Shown here: in pieces, positions 12,469 to 23,525 of the stretch
Numbering within the stretch: position 1 is the stretch's first letter
Layout: the number at the start of each line of letters is the position of its first letter
Assembly: GCF_000203815.1 (NCBI RefSeq)
Contig: NW_004457690.1
Span: 406,709 to 470,708 of the forward strand
Source: Cavenderia fasciculata
Lineage: Eukaryota; Evosea; Eumycetozoa; Acytosteliales; Cavenderiaceae
Reading direction: 5' to 3'
DNA length: 64,000 nt
Notes under the pieces: model-generated
Seen by the model: the letters and a program-made list of their open reading frames with translations, nothing else
The model's database searches: none
Told to the model about the DNA's origin: nothing
Translations under genes and position numbers: made by a program

Positions 12469-12666
12469 ATGGACTTGGAGGCAACAAGAAAAGAAAGAAC
12501 AGAAGTAATCTGCTCATGGTTTCCTCAATACTACAATGCTGATCTCGAAAAGGAAATTGAAAAGGAAAACGAAAGTAGTAACCTTTCTCAAGAAACAGTA
12601 ACAGTTACTGCCCAAAAAACAATCCTCGAGCAAGAACCCCCTAGACAGTTCAAATATTCCAAGTGA
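12469..12666 (+). CDS. Small hypothetical protein, 65 aa
   Basis: ATG-started open frame encoding a hydrophilic, Glu/Lys/Gln-rich peptide (MDLEATRKER at the start, RQFKYSK at the end). Its composition is much less AT-rich than the flanks, the ATG follows an AACAA leader typical of dictyostelid starts, and it is followed by AT-rich DNA. No domain is recognised. It could be a real small gene or a terminal exon; nothing links it to its neighbours. Confidence 0.4.
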   Translation: MDLEATRKERTEVICSWFPQYYNADLEKEIEKENESSNLSQETVTVTAQKTILEQEPPRQFKYSK

Positions 12667-12974
12667 ATAAAGTCACATGTACCTTTTACCTTTAAATCTC
12701 AACATGATCATTAACAACAATATTAAATAACAAGTTGGTAGTTACAACCATATTAATTATGGTTATTGGATTCATTTGTAAAATGGCCCAAGGTTTTTTT
12801 TTTCCACCCATCTACAAACACCTTTTAATTTTAAACAACTTTTGTGTTGGGTTCGAGAACAACTGAACTTGGCATATAACAACCTTGTATTTATTTATTT
12901 ATTACATTGAATGGATTGGTTGTTTGTTAATTAAATATTAAATAACAAAATAGAAGAAATTTTTAAAAAATAAA

Positions 12975-13752
12975 ATGAACAAGAATGGAACCTTTTATTC
13001 CGATGAAGAAAAGTTTGACATCCAGAATAGCCTCCTTGTCACTTCGGAGTATGGAGCTGATTCTAATCTTAAATTGAAAACACCAATCGATCAATGTGTT
13101 TTAGTTGTATGTATATTTTTAAAAAGAGAGTTGCTTAAAATCAAGAAAAAGAAATTTAATTTTTTTTTTATACCTTCTAAATTTCAATGTTGATTTAGGA
13201 TTGTAAATTCAATTTAGTTGAAATTAAAAAAGATGGTTTAATATATAATATGAAACCAATTGCAATATTCAACAAGTATTTGGAGTATGTGAAAACTGAC
13301 AAACCTACCAAACACACTGTCAATTACTCCAAGGGAAATTGGCCTCATGCTAGATGGGACCCTTATTTCTTCTTAAGGTATGTATATACTAGTTGATAGT
13401 CCATTGTTGTTTATAATAATTCTAACTAATTTCACATCTATTCTATTAAAGATGTGAAGAAGCATATCCAGTCAAACACCATTTTGTCTATGATAAATAT
13501 TTCATTCCAGAGGAAACAGTTGTTCATACTACAGTTGATTTGGGTGTTGGTACATTTGCAATATTCCAAACTGTTATGATCTATGGATTGAGAGTGATTA
13601 GAAATGGAAAAGATCAAAGTTTTTACCAAATACCATTATTTAGAAATGATGTATTTGCAACTTCAACCAAGAATGTTGCCTATGAACCTGTTCAATTGGC
13701 TGATTTAGAAAAATATTTGGGTGGAAAGGGATCTTCAAGATGGCAAGAATAA
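12975..13752 (+). CDS. Hypothetical protein, 203 aa, three exons
   Basis: Exons 12975-13106, 13199-13377 and 13452-13752 join cleanly (donors GTATGT, acceptors TTTAG and AAAG) to a 203-residue protein. It starts MNKNGTFYSDEEKFDIQN, and has aromatic-rich segments such as HARWDPYFFLR and VKHHFVYDKYFIPEE and the beta-like stretch TTVDLGVGTFAIFQTVMIYG. No signal peptide or membrane segment is seen, and I do not recognise the family. The clean splicing and low AT content argue for a real, probably dictyostelid-restricted, gene. The first two introns hold the only T-rich tracts in it. Confidence 0.7.
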
Positions 13753-13960
13753 CCATAAACAATAAACTTTATCAAACAAAAAAATAAATAAATTAAATTA
13801 ATTTTGTTTTTTTGGTTGCTGTGGATATTCTGATGTGAAGTTCTTGATGATATTGTAACAATAATATATTATAATGATGAAAGTAGAATAGAAAGGGAAT
13901 CAACTAGAGAGAAAGAGTTATACTATTCATATAGATCTATATTTATATTTATTTATTAGA

Positions 13961-16040
13961 ATGACAAATATATATTTAACATATAGAACTATATTCTTTT
14001 TATTATTTTCTCTACTCCCATTAGCAGCATTGGTCATACTGTTTGTTATACGATATCTATTCTATGACAAGAGTAAACATCATCCCAACAGTAAAGTACA
14101 CGTCTTTTTCGATGTCATCAAATTGTTGGTTGTATGTGGAGTGGTACTAGCTATGACAGCAACAAGTACATGGCAATATTTGCATGTAGCTCTGGTGATA
14201 GTACCATCATTCATCTTTCTCGTAGTGATGAGTCTTCATCACCTCAAATCAAGATACTACGAAGCATCTATATTTGATCCGGTAGAGAGTATGATGATGG
14301 ATAACCTCGGTGGTCGTAATCAAGATAGCGATGGAGTTGACGGACCACTACGAGCAAGTGGATCAATCAAGTTTGATGAATTTATTGCATTGGATTCAAA
14401 ACAAGACGATGACGATGGAGAAGAGGACGGTGACAATACATTTGATCCATCATATGACGGAGGAAAGAAAACAAAGAAATTAAAATCGTGTATATCATTT
14501 TCACCGAAATGTCTGGTTAAATTGGCTTGGTGGAAACAATTTGGGTTGGATGTTCAACAAGTGATAAAGACATCACCAAAGAAATTGGTCGTGTCATTGT
14601 CTATACTCATTCTATTGGTTGGTGTAGCTATGCCATTGATGATGGACCGTATGTGCGTCTGTTCTCATCCAATGACACTATCAACCAGAATGACAAGATC
14701 ACCAAGTTGTCAAAACAACCAAGTTTGCATATCCTATCTTTTGCTACCAGAAGATCCATCACAATCGATGATCTTTTATTTTCACACAAGAGATAGACCC
14801 GAAGTGGCATATATAAAATATCAAGAGGGCAAGGTAGACAATACCAGTGCCAAAGCAGCAGACTCTCTTTTACAAACTGTAGAAGCTCAATCAATGATAT
14901 CAATGACCTCTACCATTGTCGAAGAGAATCGATGGGTAGTTGGTTGCTATCTCGATCAACTCAACCCTGCGACATTGTACAGCTTTTCAATGTGCTATAT
15001 TACAAAAAGTTCAAATAATGAATCCATTTGCACGCCAATCAGTCGATTCAAAACACTACCAAACGATAGTTCACCAATCACCTTTGTTCAAGGTGGAGAT
15101 ATTCAACTAAATAATCAAGCCATTGATATGGCAACTCAATCTTTAAAATTTAATCCAAATTTTGTTATTATTGGTGGTGATATTGCTTATGCTGAAGGGT
15201 AAGTGAAATAATATAAAAAATATATAATATTAATAATAATTTTATTTTTTTTCTAATTTTGTTTATTTATTTATATTTTTTCCTAGGATACCAGCATGTT
15301 ATCAAAGATGGGATCAAAAATTAAAATTTTTAACAGATACATATAGTAATATAACAGAGGATGGATTAACATTACCCTTTTTAATGGCAATTGGAAACCA
15401 TGAAGCAGGAGGATTCTTTCAAACGAGTAAACAAGTACCATTTTATTTGAATTATTTTGTATTTGCAAAACAAGACATGTTGAGTTCACCTAGACCAACC
15501 TATCATCATCATATCTTGGGCAACTATTCTAGTTTGACGGTACTAGACAGTTGTATAGTTAGTACTTGGGCAGATCAAAGAGATTGGTTAAAATCAAAGT
15601 GGGATCAACAACAGTTGCCTCGACATAATCGTTTAATTGTTTATCATGTTCCTATATATCCTGGAAACGATGGTAAAAAACATATACATAATTTGGGAAG
15701 ATCAGATATTGTACCACTATTTGATCAATACAATGTTACTTTGGTAATGGAAAATCATGAACATATATTTAAAAGAACATTTGCACTAGAAGGTGGGCAA
15801 GTCAAAGATAATAATGATGAAGGAACTATCTATGTTGGTGGTGGTGCATTTGGTATTGGACATGAAACCAATACAATGGAAACTGCATCAGCTGACAACC
15901 TACCACAAGATCTAGAGAAACGGTCAAGATCAAATCATCTTTGGATAGTTACCATTACACCAACCAACATTGCAGCAATTGCAATTAATTCAAATGGTAA
16001 ATCTATTGATCAATTTTCAAAATCAGTTAATCAAAATTAA
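13961..16040 (+). CDS. Membrane-anchored calcineurin-like/purple acid phosphatase-type metallophosphoesterase
   Basis: Two exons (13961-15198, 15287-16040; split inside a Gly codon) give 663 residues. The N-terminus has three hydrophobic segments (about residues 8-30, 50-70 and 75-92), then an acidic linker and another hydrophobic segment near 205-225, so the catalytic part probably faces the exterior or a lumen. The C-terminal part is a metallophosphoesterase: FVQGGDIQ, then IIGGDIAYAEG, GNHEAGG, YHVPIYPG and MENHEHIFKRT supply the metal-binding Asp, Asn and His residues in the order of purple acid phosphatases. An FN3-like region precedes it, as in plant PAPs. The GH-x-H motif of many relatives is NHEH here. 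Substrate is unknown. Confidence 0.85.
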
Positions 16041-16264
16041 TAATTGACATTAAAAATATAAATATTTGTTTGTAAACTGGCGAGTTTACAACAACAACAA
16101 CAATTATAATTATAATATAAATATTTACATTGGAGGGAAAAGAAATTACATATTTTGTTAATTTATTGACAATAAAGTACTATAGTAGTAGTTGTTGGTT
16201 TGGGAATAGGGTTTAATTTAAATTGAAACAGCATTATTACCACCATTATTATTATGTGATAACA

Positions 16265-17668
16265 TTAAATGAGTTTGAACTTTTTAATGGTGGCTCTGAT
16301 CATGAATTGTTCACGAGCAAGTGATCTAACATTTTTAAGATACTCTTCAAGAGTGATACGATTCGAGTGTAACGCCTTGTCTAAATAGTACAACATGTCC
16401 TCGATGGTAGCATCTTCAGACACTAGGGTAAGAAGTTGACGGGAAAGTGGGTCCTTGGGTGAAGAGACAACATCAATGTCGATATCGTCTTTGCTCTCAT
16501 TCTCTTTGATCCAAACGCTCAACTTGTCGATTTGATCGGTTGTGCTTTGAATCAAACCTTGGTAATAGTCGGTATCCTTTTTGAGTGTCTCCTTTTCCTT
16601 TTCGAGATGTTCTCTCTGTTTGGCGAGTAGGACATTGTTTTCCGAATAGTCTTCGATAGCCTTGGAAGAGGTATCGTAGAATTGAGATAAAAGTATTTGC
16701 AACTTTTCTGTACATTTCATCAAAGCTTCATCACGTTGGTGCTTTTCTCTTTGTGTCTCTATTTCTATTTGTTGTTGTTGTTCTCTTTCTCTTTGCAATT
16801 GTTCTCTTTGTTCTATTTCTTTTTTTTGTTGTTGTTCTCTTTCTCTTAATAGTTGTTGTTGTGATGGTGATGGTGATTGTGGTTTTGGTGGAAGTGGAGG
16901 TGGTTGTTGTTGTCCTTGTCCTTGATATTGTTGTTGATTTTGAATTGATTCTTGATAAGTTGGTGGTGGTTGATTCCAATTGCTATAGTTCCCACCGCCT
17001 CCACCATTTGTTGAAGGTGATGATCCATATGGAGGAGGACTATCTCTATTTGGATCAAGAGGGATAGGTGGTGGAGGAGCTGGTTTACTCTTTGAAACCA
17101 ATGGTGGGTAACCACTATATACATCACATAGGTACTTTACTGCTTGACTAATATTTGATTGCCATGTCCAACTCGACAAGTATTGATGATGACACATTCC
17201 ATTGTCACTGACCTGTGGATGATTCTTTACAATCTCCATCTCTGGTGTTGGATCGAGCATCACCACTGGTGGCACATATGGATACGTCTCTGGTATCCAT
17301 ACAACCACTGGTATATAATATGTTACATTTTGATAAACAATAGGTATTGTACCCTTTAAATATATTAATGTTACCATATGACCTCCTCTATCTAAAAATA
17401 ATTAAATAAAATAGAAAAAGAAAGAATTAGGAAATGATATATAAATATATATATATATATATGTTTCATTCATTATATATATATATATATAATATATATC
17501 TATATATCTATACTCAATCAACATACTATATGGTGCACAACAAGGTTGTAGGTTTGGGAAAAATCTAAATACTTCTGTTGTATCATTCTTTACTCTTTGG
17601 GGGTCTCTATAAATACGAATAGTCGTAAGATAATTGACTATTGAGTTTAACTTGTCTGTTATATTCAT
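16265..17668 (-). CDS. tsg101: ESCRT-I subunit TSG101/Vps23
   Basis: Ubiquitin-binding core of ESCRT-I, which sorts membrane proteins into multivesicular bodies. Exons 17668-17527 and 17391-16265 join as APYNRGGH and give 422 residues. The N-terminal UEV domain is clear (LKGTIPIVYQNVTYYIPV, ETYPYVPPVVMLDP, HPQVSDNGMCHHQYLSSW). A Pro/Gln-rich linker and a coiled coil (ERE/QRE-rich, then LAKQREHLEKEKETL) follow, and the C-terminus is the steadiness box (ATIEDMLYYLDKALHSNRI). The start is the ATG at 17666-17668; the same frame is open further upstream but with no supporting homology. The intron carries a (TA)n run. Confidence 0.95.
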
Positions 17669-18210
17669 GTTTGTTTTCTCTCTCTCCTTTATCTCTTCTC
17701 TCTTCTCTCTCTGTCTCTTTCTACAATAAATTAAATAATACAATAATAAATTCTTTTTTTTGCTTGTTAGTCTTGTGAATCAGGGAACATGGTGAGTTTT
17801 CAAATTTTGACAAGTAGTTTTATTAATAATATTATTAGTTGACTTGGATCTTTTGAACAACATTCTTTAGAGATAAAGAGATGGATGAGAGGAAAGAAAG
17901 CAGAGAGACAAGAGAGTGAAGGTGTTTATCCTTCTTTAGCAATCGTTGATTATTCCTCTTCTTTTTCTTCTCCTTTGTTTCATTCCCTCTCTCCCACACA
18001 CACAACCTATATTATATAATAGAGACTAATTACTTTTTAAAAAAAAAAGAATTATTATCATCATTCCATTATCTGTCTTACTAATTTGTCAAATGTTTAG
18101 TATCCTAGGATGGGTTGTATAATATATGATTGATTGGTGTTGTTGATTTCGTTTATGTTGGAGAAACAACCTCTTGCTCCTTTTCTTGTGTGGATATATA
18201 TAGATTGATT
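17669..18210. other. Intergenic region, TSG101 promoter side and RWP-RK 3' flank
   Basis: AT-rich DNA with CT-rich stretches (17680-17720, 17935-18000) and A/T runs. No coding or RNA gene recognised. Confidence 0.6.
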
Positions 18211-19338
18211 TTAAAATCTAATATAAACAGGACTAAGATTCTTTTGTCTCTTTTTCATCAACTTGGCAAGTTGTTGTTCTACGCTGGCTGGCATTTCACC
18301 ACCTGGAGGAATGTTGTGCAAGATGGTCATGATTTCCTTGTCTAGTTTGGCAACCTTTCTGTATGGCCATTTTCTTCCTTGTGCTGCTTCTTTCCATCGT
18401 TTGCTGAGTGTCGATGTTGGAATTCCGAGCTTTTTGGCGGCGTTGGACTGTGGCAGATTCAAATACTCGGTGATATCGACATAGTTTTGACCTGAACGAA
18501 TCATCGATAGGTCATCTTGCGGTGAAACGATTGCCAATGCATTCTCATTGGTTGGAATGAGGTTATCGGGTTCGGAATCAGACTCTCCACTTGACATTGA
18601 TAGAGTTGTATTGACTGGATTGGGAAGTGTAATAGAGTTGTTGTTGTTGTTGGGTGAGTTAACTTGGAATGTTTGTTGTTGTTGTTGTTGTTGAGGTGGA
18701 GGAGGAGGAGGTTGAGCTTGTTGTTGATGTGGATGAGTAGTATTTGGCATTGGATCCATGAAATGTTGGAGATGAACTGGTATTCTATCACGTGACAGGG
18801 CTAGCGAGGAGGACGAGGAAGGTGTTGCAACAGAGGCCAATGGAGTGGATGTGGGAGAGGGTGAAGGTGAGGGTGAGGGTAATGACGCACCCGAGGGTGA
18901 TGCTGCATATGGTTGTCTATATGGGTGATAACTGGCACCACCATGGTGTGGTGAAGATGTTGAAGTGGACGATGAAACATTTGGTGATGATCTCATCGGT
19001 CCTGAAGAAGAAGATGTATTTTGATGATGTGGTTGATTTAAAATATCATTATTATTAATATTATTTGTAGTTGTCGATGAAAGGGGTGGTGAATCATTAT
19101 TATTATTATTATTATTATTGTCAAAAAGTTGGCTAATTAATGTACCCATACTTCCACCTAGTAATGGCATCATATTATTATTATTATCATTATTATTATT
19201 AATATTATTATTATTATTTTCAAAGTTTTTGTTGTAATGATTATTCATTGCATTTGTGAGGCCGATGGAATGTTGTTCTTTTTCGGTTTGAGTTGGTGAT
19301 TTTTCAACATTTGTTGATGATGTGTTGGTGGTTTCCAT
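18211..19338 (-). CDS. RWP-RK domain transcription factor
   Basis: Single-exon gene of 375 residues. The first 240 residues are low complexity (Asn, Ser, Pro, Gln runs). The DNA-binding RWP-RK domain sits near residues 285-340: it has the ITEYLNLPQSNAAKKLGI helix, the STLSKRWKEAAQGR segment and a KWPYRKV signature in place of the usual RWP-x-RK, that is Arg to Lys in the first position. RWP-RK factors bind DNA as helix-turn-helix proteins and are known from plants and amoebae. The target genes are unknown. The start ATG at 19336-19338 is followed by a Thr/Ser-rich leader. Confidence 0.88.
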   Translation of the reverse strand: METTNTSSTNVEKSPTQTEKEQHSIGLTNAMNNHYNKNFENNNNNINNNNDNNNNMMPLLGGSMGTLISQLFDNNNNNNNNDSPPLSSTTTNNINNNDILNQPHHQNTSSSSGPMRSSPNVSSSTSTSSPHHGGASYHPYRQPYAASPSGASLPSPSPSPSPTSTPLASVATPSSSSSLALSRDRIPVHLQHFMDPMPNTTHPHQQQAQPPPPPPQQQQQQQTFQVNSPNNNNNSITLPNPVNTTLSMSSGESDSEPDNLIPTNENALAIVSPQDDLSMIRSGQNYVDITEYLNLPQSNAAKKLGIPTSTLSKRWKEAAQGRKWPYRKVAKLDKEIMTILHNIPPGGEMPASVEQQLAKLMKKRQKNLSPVYIRF

Positions 19339-19828
19339 GATTATAAATTTATAAAATTGGTTGGTGTCGTGTTGGGGACAAATAAATATATGATATTGAA
19401 AGAAGGGAAGATGGGATGTTGTTAATACTATTAAAATGTATTACTTTTTTACAAGAGGACCGTCGTTGTCGTTTACGATATCGTATAATAATAGAATAGA
19501 AAACAATCAAGCTGCTTGATCAATGTTTTGTTGCTGTTGCTGATGTTGGCTGTTGTTATTGTTAGCACAAATAAGAATATTTAGTTAGAAATGTGGTGAG
19601 CTAAGAAAAATGAGACAGAAAAACAGATGAAAATTCACTTTGTTGGATTGGGTTTTCAAAAAAAAAAAAAAAAAAAAATGAATTTTTTGAACCGATTTTG
19701 ATCCAACGACGAAATTTTATCAATGCCCCATCGCTCATTGGATCTTGGAAGTGACGCGTCAAAATATTTTGATTATTATTATTATTATTATTTATTTATT
19801 ATTTAAATAAATAAATAAAAAAAAAAGG
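19339..19828. other. Intergenic region with 21-nt poly(A) tract
   Basis: Promoter side of the RWP-RK gene and 3' flank of CCZ1. It contains an A21 run (19658-19678), an (ATT)n run near 19773-19800 and a patch of normal composition at 19690-19760. No gene seen. Confidence 0.6.
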
Positions 19829-21555
19829 TTAATCCAAGAAATGATTCTTTAACATTACTGATGCAATGTTTTTCATTTCCTCTGTTTAGAAAAAAGTAGT
19901 AGGTTAGTTTATAATTAATTAAATATTATATGATATGTATTGTCATACCATTAATTTCCAAAAGACTAGTAGACTTTGTATCAAAAATGACATAAAATTC
20001 TCTTGAATCAGTCTTTCTTCCAACGATCCAACGATCATTTTGAGTTTTAACTGTTGCCTCTGTTATATTCTCTGGATTACTTTCAAAGTCTGTATGCATT
20101 TCATTTAATATCTTTAATGTTTCCTTTGTCAATTCAACTCCTCCCTTTAATTTGAGTGATGCTTTAATGGCAAGATTCATTTGATTGAAAAATATATATT
20201 TGTATTGTTCTTCCATACTAAATATTAAAAAAAAAAGGTAAATAAATAAATGGTGAGTGGATCGGATCAAACTAAATCATTTGGTTCTTTTTTTTTTCTA
20301 TTACATACAATGATTTTTGAGAATATCTTTGATCTAAAACAGGGAAAACATAATCGATTTGAGCTGAAAGTGAGGTTTTGATGTCATCCAATTTAATATT
20401 CTTTAGATCGTTTTGATCGACTAGGAATATACAAACTGTATCTTTATGTTCATAAATAATCATATAATTACAAGTATCACCGATATAAACCAATGGTAAA
20501 ATAGGACTATTTGTTGGTTCAATTAAGAATCCATTCTTTTTTTGTCTAGACAAATAAAATAAAAAGTAAAAGAGTTAATAAATCAATTAATTAATTTGTT
20601 TGTTTGATATTTTTTGTTTTACCCTTTAGTACCCCAAATAAATTCACCATCAACATTTGTAGCCATAATTGAATTGGTAGAGGAACGATCGGTACCAACT
20701 TTGATGAGATGAATTAAATAATGATTAAGAGTTCTTGTTTGATGTTGTGAAAGGTTGCCATACATGAGATGATCTTTAAAGAACAATGCAGCAAATCTAA
20801 ATGATGGACATGCCGATTGAAATGCAATTTCACATCCATTGACCATACTCAACATCTTTAGGAATACGTTCTTGTCGGTCGGAAGGAATTGAATACCATC
20901 CAATGTAGTAAAGATGTCTAGTTGTTCGAAATTGATCAATTGAAGATAGGGACGATAAAAAGTATCCAATCGTTTCTTTAGTATATCGAGTGATCTCTTT
21001 TTAGAGATATCTTGCATCGGACCATTAAACATTCTCCATAGATCATAGGTTTGTTGTAGAATGGTTTGTAGTAGGATATCATCTATTTCATCTTCCAAGT
21101 ATTCTCTCTTGCCTGTTTTTCCACCATCTGCCGATCCCGATGGATTATTCAATGCTATCACCATCCATATATCAGGTTCTGGTTGTAATAATGCTATTGA
21201 ATGTTTCATTGTATGTATATATTCACATGGTTTATCTGGTGAGAATTGTCTAAAATACAAAAGATGAAGGTGAATCAATCATACATACATACATATTAGT
21301 AGCTTATATATATATTTATCTATTATCTATCTATCTATTCTATTCTATTACATACTTTGTACATAATACATAAGCTTCAGTTAAACCAACAATATTAGTT
21401 TGTATACCTATATTAAAGTTTTGTTGTGGATGAAAGAAGAGGATCTTTTCATGTTCTGTACCCTCCTTTAAACCAAGTTTAGGATTATATACAAGGAAAT
21501 AGTTTAATGATACATCTGTAATACTCATACTACTTGAAGTGAAATTAGTATACAT
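19829..21555 (-). CDS. ccz1: Vacuolar fusion protein CCZ1
   Basis: Partner of MON1 in the Rab7 guanine-nucleotide exchange factor that drives late-endosome and autophagosome maturation. Exons 21555-21356, 21249-20623, 20545-20309, 20217-19949 and 19881-19829 splice in frame. The first exon carries the CCZ1 signature: longin-type start NYFLVYNPKLGLKEGTE followed by EKILFFHP, very close to the FFIYNP..GPREG..ENKILFYHP pattern of animal CCZ1. The small last exon encodes EEMKNIASVMLKNHFLD. The start was set at the ATG at 21553-21555; a second ATG ten codons downstream (MSITDVS) is possible. Confidence 0.87.
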
Positions 21556-21738
21556 CTTAGCTCTCTCTCCTCTTCCTCTTTCTATCTCTCTATTTCTCTC
21601 TCTTTTGATTAAACAACAAGTAAAGTTTTTTTTTTTTTTTTGGTTAATCAAAGCAAATATCTGCAGTGCTGCAAAATGTTTGTTTAGTTGTTTATATTAT
21701 AATTATTTAATTTATTTTTTTAGGTATCTATATGATGT

Positions 21739-22812
21739 TTATTCCTTTTTGGAGAAAGCATCCAAGACATTGAGCTTCTTTGAAAAGTCATCGAGTTTCT
21801 TGGCTGGAACGGAACCAGCGAGGATCTTGGTGACACGGGCAACTTCTTTGGTGGCATAGTCAGAGGCCTTTTCGATGTTTTCCATGATCTTGACGTAGAG
21901 CTTGCCTTGGTCCTTGACTTCAGCGGTCAAAGTGTCGACGATCTTCTTGGCAGCGACGATCAATTCCTTCTTGACGGCGGCGGTGGCGTCGACAAACTTG
22001 GCGGCGATTTCGTCCAACTTTTCGATACGACCGGCGGTAGCGAGGAGACGGCCACCCTTTACACGGAGAGTACCGGCATTCTTGTTGATAAAAGAGATAA
22101 AGGTATCGACTTCACGACCTTGTTCGTACTTTTCACCTTCCTTGTTGTTCTTTGGGAACCACTTGAGGGTTGGGAAACCAGAGATACCGTACTTGGAGCA
22201 GAGGTCCTTGTGGGCGTCACAGTCAACCTTGGTGATTTCGACATCCTTGTCGTTGGCAAAGGTGTTGGCAAGGACTTCGTAGTCTGGAGCCAACTTCTTG
22301 CAGTGACCACACCATGGAGCATAGAACTCAACCAAGACGTGCTTGTCTTCGTCCAAGGCAATCTTTTCAAAGTTGGAGTCATCCAAGTCGATGACGTTGG
22401 AGGCAGCCTTCTTGACACGGACGTTGGTACCGGCGGCACCGTTGATAAAGGTGATGATCTCGTCGATCGATCTGCCACCGTTGTAGTCCTTGGCAGTGGT
22501 TGACTTGGCGTACATCTTGAGGGTTGGGTATCCGTTAACACCGTGCTTGGAGCAGAGTTCCTTGTGGTCGTCACAGTTGACCTTGGCAACGACGACTTGC
22601 TTGCTGCCGGCAAAAGTGTCGGCAATGATCTCATAGTCTGGAGCCATCTTCTTGCAATGACCACACCATGGAGCATAGAATTTGACAAACACCGACTTGC
22701 TACCATCGACAACACTATCAAAAGTGTCTGGCTTCAAATCAACCACGTTGCCATCAGCTGCAACACATGCAACAATAACAGCAAATAATGCTAATAAAAT
22801 GATCTTGTTCAT
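21739..22812 (-). CDS. pdi1: Protein disulfide isomerase with two thioredoxin domains and ERp29-type C domain
   Basis: ER oxidoreductase of 357 residues in one exon. There is a signal peptide (MNKIILLALFAVIVACVAAD) and then two thioredoxin domains, each with the active site WCGHCKK (near residues 50 and 170). A helical ERp29 C-like domain (about 235-350) ends LDAFSKKE. There is no KDEL-type retrieval signal, as in Dictyostelium PDI1, whose C-terminal domain is reported to suffice for ER retention. Codons are strongly biased to C/G-ending forms compared with neighbours, which suggests high expression. The architecture matches the PDI-D subfamily of plants and amoebae. Confidence 0.95.
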   Translation of the reverse strand: MNKIILLALFAVIVACVAADGNVVDLKPDTFDSVVDGSKSVFVKFYAPWCGHCKKMAPDYEIIADTFAGSKQVVVAKVNCDDHKELCSKHGVNGYPTLKMYAKSTTAKDYNGGRSIDEIITFINGAAGTNVRVKKAASNVIDLDDSNFEKIALDEDKHVLVEFYAPWCGHCKKLAPDYEVLANTFANDKDVEITKVDCDAHKDLCSKYGISGFPTLKWFPKNNKEGEKYEQGREVDTFISFINKNAGTLRVKGGRLLATAGRIEKLDEIAAKFVDATAAVKKELIVAAKKIVDTLTAEVKDQGKLYVKIMENIEKASDYATKEVARVTKILAGSVPAKKLDDFSKKLNVLDAFSKKE

Positions 22813-22983
22813 CTAAGTATGATTAATTATATATAGAGAGATAAAGAAAGAGTTTGTTTTGTTAGTTTATTACAAACAAGTATGTTATATATGATATATA
22901 CTTTTTAATAATAATAATAATAATAATTATTTAATATTATTTAAATAATCAAATATATAAATTTAGCTTGGTTGGTTGGTAGG

Positions 22984-23298
22984 TCATTCATCAACTTCAA
23001 AATTCACTGCCTTTAAAAAAAAATTAAAAAAAATAATCAATAAAATAAAAAAGCAGGTGTGACGCAGCAGCATCATAGAGTGCTGTGTTGTGTGTGGTCG
23101 ATACCCTACGATGGCATTATCACCCACCAAACTGACTGATACCTTCCAATCAGAAATAGTCACACACTCACACACCCACATCCACTAATTATGGTAGTCC
23201 ATCTGGTCAAGGTATTCCAAAGAATAAAACTTAACCACATTCATTCCATTCTCGATGCTTTCATCTTTGAGAATACCAAATATATTGATGACGGTCAT
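22984..23298 (-). CDS. Possible small gene; splicing unresolved
   Basis: On the minus strand, ATG at 23296-23298 opens a 37-codon frame (start MTVINIFGILKDES, end DQMDYHN, stop 23185-23187) with coding-like composition. Just downstream a second frame (23181-22984) has low AT content, then a T-rich stretch ending in AAAG that looks like a splice acceptor, then a short open end AVNFEVDE. A candidate donor AAG-GTATCAG lies near 23145. Either the first frame is a micro-protein by itself or these are pieces of a small spliced gene whose joins I could not close. No homologue is recognised. Confidence 0.3.
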
Positions 23299-23525
23299 TA
23301 TTCTAGAATGAATACAAGTATTATAGTTATAGTTATATATCATATGATATAATACATGTATTACTATAGCAGTCTTGTTGGGGAATTTCTAATGAAATCT
23401 CATGTCTTCTGTTTTTTTTAACAAAAACCAAATAAGAGGGGATAAAGAGAGGTTGTTTGTTCAAAAGATGAGCTTTATTCGTTTTTGTATCAAGCTTGAT
23501 AGACAAACACAGATACAGATAGAAG

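Noticed and set aside
16731-16979. Thr/Arg-rich open frames within the TSG101 Gln/Pro region
   Set aside because: Alternate-frame readings of CAA/CCA repeats.
21907-22503. Open frames of 126-198 codons antisense to the PDI gene
   Set aside because: Shadows of the strongly biased PDI codons; the sense strand has two complete CGHC thioredoxin domains.
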